Assembly (NCBI GenBank): GCA_019787685.1
Contig: JAHNUO010000005.1
Coordinates: forward strand, 1,488,001 to 1,552,000
Origin: Chiua virens
Lineage: Eukaryota; Basidiomycota; Agaricomycetes; Boletales; Boletaceae
Reading direction: 5' to 3'
Length of the DNA: 64,000 nucleotides
In this document: one piece after another, positions 59,115-64,000 of the stretch
Layout: the number at the start of each line of letters is the position of its first letter
Position numbering within the stretch: the stretch's first letter is position 1
Notes under the pieces: model-generated
Database searches by the model: none
What the model saw: the letters and a program-made list of their open reading frames with translations, nothing else
Told to the model about the DNA's origin: nothing
Translations under genes and position numbers: made by a program

Positions 59115-62084
59115 CGAAACTACTTACGACTCGAGCTATTTGCCGGGACTTGTTATGTCAATTCGGATTTTAGGTCATTTGTACGCCAATGCTGTGTTGT
59201 ATTGTTTCTGGACGACAAGCGTGTGTACTTCTTTCGTCTTCGTGTTTTCAATGACCCTTGTTACCCGCCAAGTATAGAAAGCATATATTGTACGGGCTCT
59301 TCTCTCCATATCATGGTGTCTGTGAACGTACACACTGACATTCTGTACGACATTCGTAAACCAAAGGGTCTTGTTTCAGGTTTTGCGCATGATGTGCAAT
59401 GACAAAGTTCCGGGATGAATAACACGAATCTCTCACGACTGCTCGAGCACAAGCCAAGGATGGGTGGAGCGCCGCGATGGCACAAACTTATATCCGAGAG
59501 ATCCAAGAGCCAGGACCCTATATGCTTTTGTGTACATACATGGTGTCCTGTTGTCCCTGACAACGGAAAATGCCAACGACTACGCAGTTGAAATGGAGGG
59601 CCACAACAGATCAGTGGCATGATGCGGCAGGGTAGACTGAACCTTGGCTCCATCCGCTCGACACCTGAGTTGCCGGCCCCGCCTCACAGTCTCCTAATCC
59701 CGAAAAGAAGACGGGTCTGGCTCTGCGTCGAGTTGTTTCTTTTTCTGTTTTTCAATCACCGCTTGCAGTTCTACCGCGAAGCAAGGTCACGACTGCGGGA
59801 GGTACCGGTGACCGACGGGTGCCAATGGGGAGCGTGCGAGGCACACGCCCTCTTCCCCGTCTTCTCTTAGACTTTCACACAAAGCGGAGATGACGGGATC
59901 CCATGCTGAGTTTAGGAGGGGGTGGAGGCACCAGAGAATAAAAATACCACGCCGAATCGTCGCCGATAGGGATAGCTATTTGACACCCTTCTGCGGAGAA
60001 CCGTCGTCACGGCGCATACATGCGCACAAGTCAACAATCGCACAGGGACGCGGGGTGTCAATGTCGGATGAATATACATAATGCTGACTGAGAGAGAAGA
60101 GTCAGCATCGTCTGTAGACCGGCAGAGATGTCGAAAGGTGTGTTTGTCGATGACGCATTGTCGGCAGGATTGACTGAAGGATTTTTTTTCTTCTTCTCGA
60201 AGTCGAGGGGGAAGCGTGACGAATAGGTTGCCGATGGCGGTTGCGCGAGAGGTCAATCTGACGGCACCGTGCGTCGATGCACTCGGCAAGCGTAGGGTCC
60301 CGTGTACAAGCTTCTTTGGTATATTGGATTGGGAATCAGCGTGAGCGACATGGCATGTAACGTGGACCGCGATGGAACTTTGTCGGCAGAACCCTGTCAT
60401 TTTCAGCCATATTGCATAACAAGGAAGCAAGAACACAAAACCGTTCGGATGAATGGGCTCATCACCATCACATCTCCGACGCATTGTTTGACCCCATTCG
60501 CCCGCGCCCTTGCCATGCTGTAAAATCGTGTGACTTAACCGTAGAGTCTTTATTTCGGTAGCTCTTGAAATCATTATAACAACGTTGGTGTGCTGTGCGG
60601 CGCCAGTTCCGAGCTACGTGTGGCTGGCGTGTCAATATGAAATCGAAAGGGGCAATCGATTAACGCCCAATAAAGCAACGCTCTAAGCGTGTTTTCATTA
60701 CATCCAAAAGTGGACGGTTGTCGCAAGGTGGAGAGGAAAGAAAAGGGGCGTCTAAGGTCCGAAGGTACAGTGTTAAGATATGATGATGAAACTGATAGGA
60801 CAGGGATGCGACTTACGAATCTAGGGTTTCAGCATGCCTTTTCGCCACCACATCAAACTAATCAGATCAGGCCACGAGGACGGCCGTGCAAAAAAATTCG
60901 GCGAGAAACAGTCACGCGGGCTACGGCTTTGTATTCCGACGACCGTTCGCAAATCGTGTCACGTTCTCTCTGCGGTAGCCAATTCAGTTGTTGAAGAGCG
61001 AAAGACGTTCACACACCCCAAGTTCACATTGCCCGGGATGAATTGATGTGACCGTGGCAAGGCGCTTACGTGATCCCGATAACAATTTCGGCTGCCTTGA
61101 TGATTTCATCAAGAACCGTATAGGTTATTGAGGAAGAAGTGAGACGCCTAGTACGGTCACCTCGGGAGTATCACGCTAGTCCTGATTTGAAGGTCACGGG
61201 TCTAATTTCTGAGATCTGAACGATGGGAAAACCACGTCACCAACGGCGACTATTCGAGATGTGAAGATGCTGCGAACGAATTTGATCGAGCAAAAGGATA
61301 ATACAAAACTGACCAACTGGGCAGTTGCCCTCTATTAGTCCGCTATGTTCGCAAGACATACACGCATATAGACTCACCGCAGCCACCTCGTTGCGACTTA
61401 CACGACAAGTGACAAGACACACCATATTCGGTCGTTCCAAGTCGCTGTCCGTGTGGATATCGGGTTACGATCTAGCAAGGTTCATTCATACGACGGGATT
61501 CTGGTTTGAATTTGTCGATGGATGCGGCAGGATCCTGCATTCATTGAGGTGTGCTTCTTAGGCCACTTGGAAGGCTTGAAATGATAGGGATGGATGAAGG
61601 ATTCAGCCTGCATAGAAACCCGGCGGAAAGACAGGCAGTGCCATCCATGCCAGATCTCTCGCGACGGCTTTCGAGACCCTATTGGCCGCCATCAACCCAT
61701 CAGTTGCCTTACCGGCAAATGTGTACCGACTCCAAGGGAGAAACCAAATATTTCCTTGGATAGTCCACACATGTTGCCTCGTTTGGGCATCCTGGGCGGC
61801 CGGAGCCATCCAGTGACAGTAGGAGGGACCTCGAACACCCCTTCCCTGAAACTGGCATGTGGTACAGACGCCGGGCGCGTTATCTGCCTCATGTTGGAGC
61901 CTCGAATGCATACTTGTTGCTCCGGTGCTGCAATTCTCAGGTCCGTTGCGCTCTTACCGAGACTGAATGCAGTGGTCCCACGCGAAAGCTTCACGGGTGG
62001 TTTGAACAACCCCTGTTTATCTGAAACTTAACAGTGGATTATGTTTACACGGGTTTCCTCTACGATACAAGCGTCCTAGAAGGT
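59115..62084. other. Gene-poor 3 kb region
   Basis: No gene was recognised on either strand. The longest open frame is minus 60574-59912 (220 codons); its sequence is rich in Arg, Cys and His without a known pattern. The next is plus 61594-62031 (145 codons), also without motifs. I see no tRNA or repeat array. Confidence 0.35.
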
Positions 62085-62651
62085 CTACTCCTTGAGTTCT
62101 TTGAGTACCTGTACGAGCTCCTCGGACTTGGGTTCGATCTTCTCGAGGTTCTGTGATTGAGCTTCGGTGTCAGCTAAATTCGGTTCGGCTAAGCTGTAGG
62201 TTATCAAACCTGGATAAGCAGCTCAACATATTTCTGCTGCGCTTCTTCCTTGCTGATACCCTTGACACCGTTCCAGGCATCCCTAGAGTGGTACGTGATG
62301 GTGAGCACAGGCCGGCCCATCATGATGGGAAAAAGTAAAGGGCGACCATTTGCTCTTTTCCACAAATTGCAGCATGCCTGGTCTCGAAGAGGTCACATCA
62401 CCTTCAGTGCCTGATTTAATGCGCGCCCATTTAGCGAGATTTAGCGTCGAGTGATCCGTTACACAAACCTTGCTTGTAGAATGCGTAGTACTACCATCAG
62501 TGATTCAGCCAATCCCGCCAAGATCTCAACAGATGGAACGTTGCCTTACGTTGAGTTTGGTACCAACATCTGGCTGATATGGGCCGTCTTTTGGAAGACT
62601 CTGAACGTACTTGGCGCACTTGTCGAACTTTTCCTGGAGTGTCAGAGGCAT
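62085..62651 (-). CDS. Acyl-CoA-binding protein
   Basis: Small cytosolic carrier of long-chain acyl-CoA esters. It starts at 62651 (MPLTLQEKFDKCAKYVQSLP), then KDGPYQPDVGTKL, YAFYKQ, and after an intron GDVTSSRPGMLQFVEKSKW. Then come WNGVKG-type sequence, SKEEAQQKYVELLIQ and NLEKIEPKSEELVQVLKELK, with TAG at 62087-62085. The Y-x-x-Y-K-Q and K-x-x-W ligand-contact positions of the family are visible. Four or five small exons, typical length near 100 residues. Confidence 0.85.
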
Positions 62652-63036
62652 GATTGTGTGGTATAAGGAGGAGTGCTGCGAACAACCAACGACGACTTGG
62701 CTGAGTCGGTTCTTTATCTGATCGCGACGGCTTCCGGATTAGGAAATGCCATTCCGATTCGAGTTTATTATCTTATCAGTAATGTGCTTTCGAGTGGGCA
62801 CAAGCAGAAGTCACCGCGTCGACGATGACTAGCTTGAAAACTGTCATAACATTGAGGTCCAAGGGGGAGAGGGAGTACTAGCACCGAGCGCCGTCTTAAT
62901 GAAATCGGAGGTCGGGTTGCGTGACATGTTACTAGTGTGACAGAGCGTGTCGGTTACAGTTTGTAGGTACAATTATTGTACTAGAGACAAGACAACGCTT
63001 GATTGCGACCTGTCTATTGCCCCGTTGCGTTTAGGC

Positions 63037-64000
63037 ATGTCGCACTCGGCAGCTCCACCACCTTCGCCCCAGGAAATACAGCGGAAACTCTCCGTACACT
63101 CTACAGCCAAGCCCAAGAAGGTACCGTCTTCGTCCCCTTTGGATGGTATTGTTCTGACCTGGGAAATCACAGACTCCACCCATCGCACAGGCACATGTGT
63201 CTGGAACAGAGTCAGAGTCAGATTCGGTCTTGTCCCCAGATGTGGCGTCTCCCACACATTCGCAGTCGATGAGTTCTACCGGAGGTTTGCTCTCTGGCAG
63301 CAGCTCACAACCACCTCTTACCTCGATTGCGGAGCGCGCGTCGGGCAGCGGCGAGGAGTCTGAGGAAGAAGACGAGGACGAGGAAGGGCCTTGGAGGACG
63401 GTCGACAAGTCTCTGCGTATTCAAGACTCGGTGAACGAAGGCGTGATCAAGTCGGGCTATCTCTGGAAGAAGGGAGAGCGTCGCAAGGTCAGTGAATCCT
63501 GAGCGCTATTTTATCGCTGAATCTTGATATTGTTGCAGACTTGGAAGAAGAGATGGTTTGTGCTACGACCGGCACATCTGGCGTACTACAAGACCTCTGC
63601 GGAGTACCAGCTTCTGCGACTGCTCAACCTGACCGATATCCACTCGTGCACTCTAGTCATGTTGAAGAAACATTTATACACATTCGGGGTTGTCACATCT
63701 GCAAGGACTTTCTATCTTCAAGCACAGAACCCGGAAGAGGTACAGGGATGGGTGATGGCGATACAGGAAGCACGCGAGAATTTGTTGATGACATCGACTC
63801 AAACATCACTCACGACGCCTGTGGCTATGACAGAGGGACAAGCGACGGTGGATCGGAGCAGCACGATCACGCCTCCTCCCACACATCCTGTGCACGTGCA
63901 AAACATTACGTCTTCGGACTCGGAAGATGTGTCTCCAAGCGCGCAGCGGACATATTCGACGTCTTCGCAAAATCGACCGGTGATTAGTTCGTCACCAAGT
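63037..64000 (+). CDS. PH-domain protein, N-terminal part (cut by window edge)
   Basis: It starts at 63037 (MSHSAAPPPSPQEIQRKLSV). Introns 63121-63190 and 63488-63538 join AKPKK to AHVSGTESESDSV and GERRK to TWKKRWFVLR. An acidic Ser/Glu-rich stretch precedes the PH domain: GVIKSGYLWKKGERRK, TWKKRWFVLRPAHLAYYKT, LRLLNLTDIHSCTLV, YTFGVVTSARTFYLQAQNPE and VQGWVMAIQEAR, with the invariant Trp present. A Ser/Thr-rich region follows and the gene continues past base 64000. The PH domain probably binds phosphoinositides; what lies downstream is not visible. Confidence 0.85.

Noticed and set aside
59912..60574. 220-codon open frame on the minus strand
   Set aside because: Long enough to notice, but the composition (many Arg, Cys, His) and the lack of any motif, intron context or promoter make it look like chance.

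Overview
The window is nuclear DNA of a filamentous basidiomycete, most likely an Agaricomycete. Genes are split by many introns of about 45-60 bp, the branch sites and GT-AG borders look like those of mushroom-forming fungi, and several proteins (Med19/Rox3, SUN, SARAF, multi-exon P450s, UstYa-like oxidases, a kelch membrane protein) read best against basidiomycete families. The species cannot be fixed from the sequence alone. All names come from reading translated motifs by eye; no database search was run.

Layout. 0-11 kb: the 5' end of an inositol-pentakisphosphate 2-kinase gene (minus, off the left edge), prolyl iminopeptidase, a nucleotide pyrophosphatase/phosphodiesterase, a small foldback repeat, Mediator subunit 19, an OPT transporter and a SARAF-like protein. 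11-18 kb: two tandem MFS transporter genes that were duplicated together with their TATA promoters. 18-34 kb: a housekeeping block with methionyl-tRNA synthetase, sulfite oxidase, CCT5 chaperonin, PP2A catalytic subunit, SUN-domain protein and a CRAL-TRIO protein. One small secreted peptide gene sits inside this block at 21.8 kb. 34-41 kb: a zinc alcohol dehydrogenase and its decayed copy, an unrecognised intron-rich gene, a mitochondrial-type protein and a protein with GPFGG repeats. 41-56 kb: an accessory island with a P450, a seven-helix membrane protein, a full UstYa-like oxidase, a truncated UstYa-like gene, two small secreted peptide genes, and a tandem pair of P450 copies of which the first is a pseudogene. 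56-64 kb: a kelch membrane protein, a gene-poor 3 kb, acyl-CoA-binding protein and a PH-domain protein running off the right edge.

The most interesting signal is a family of very small secreted proteins (three intact genes plus one remnant). They share a short C-terminal block around G-A-L-W-K-x-[KR]-[IV]-H-[EQ]-[EK]-V and keep TATA promoters about 77-90 bp before the start codon. Two members are near-identical in layout, lie 27 kb apart in opposite orientation, and carry about 400-500 bp of matching upstream DNA. Two intact members lie beside UstYa-like and P450 genes, the enzyme types that modify ribosomal peptides in ascomycete dikaritin pathways. A peptide-modification locus is therefore a reasonable but unproven idea.

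Gene-structure curiosities: three GC-AG introns, an 8-nt microexon in methionyl-tRNA synthetase, and an intron exactly between the last sense codon and the stop of PP2A. Several otherwise well-conserved genes show single-base frame breaks that no intron explains. Because an essential tRNA synthetase is among them, part of this is probably assembly error; the P450 copy 1 and alcohol dehydrogenase copy, however, show several independent lesions and look truly decayed.
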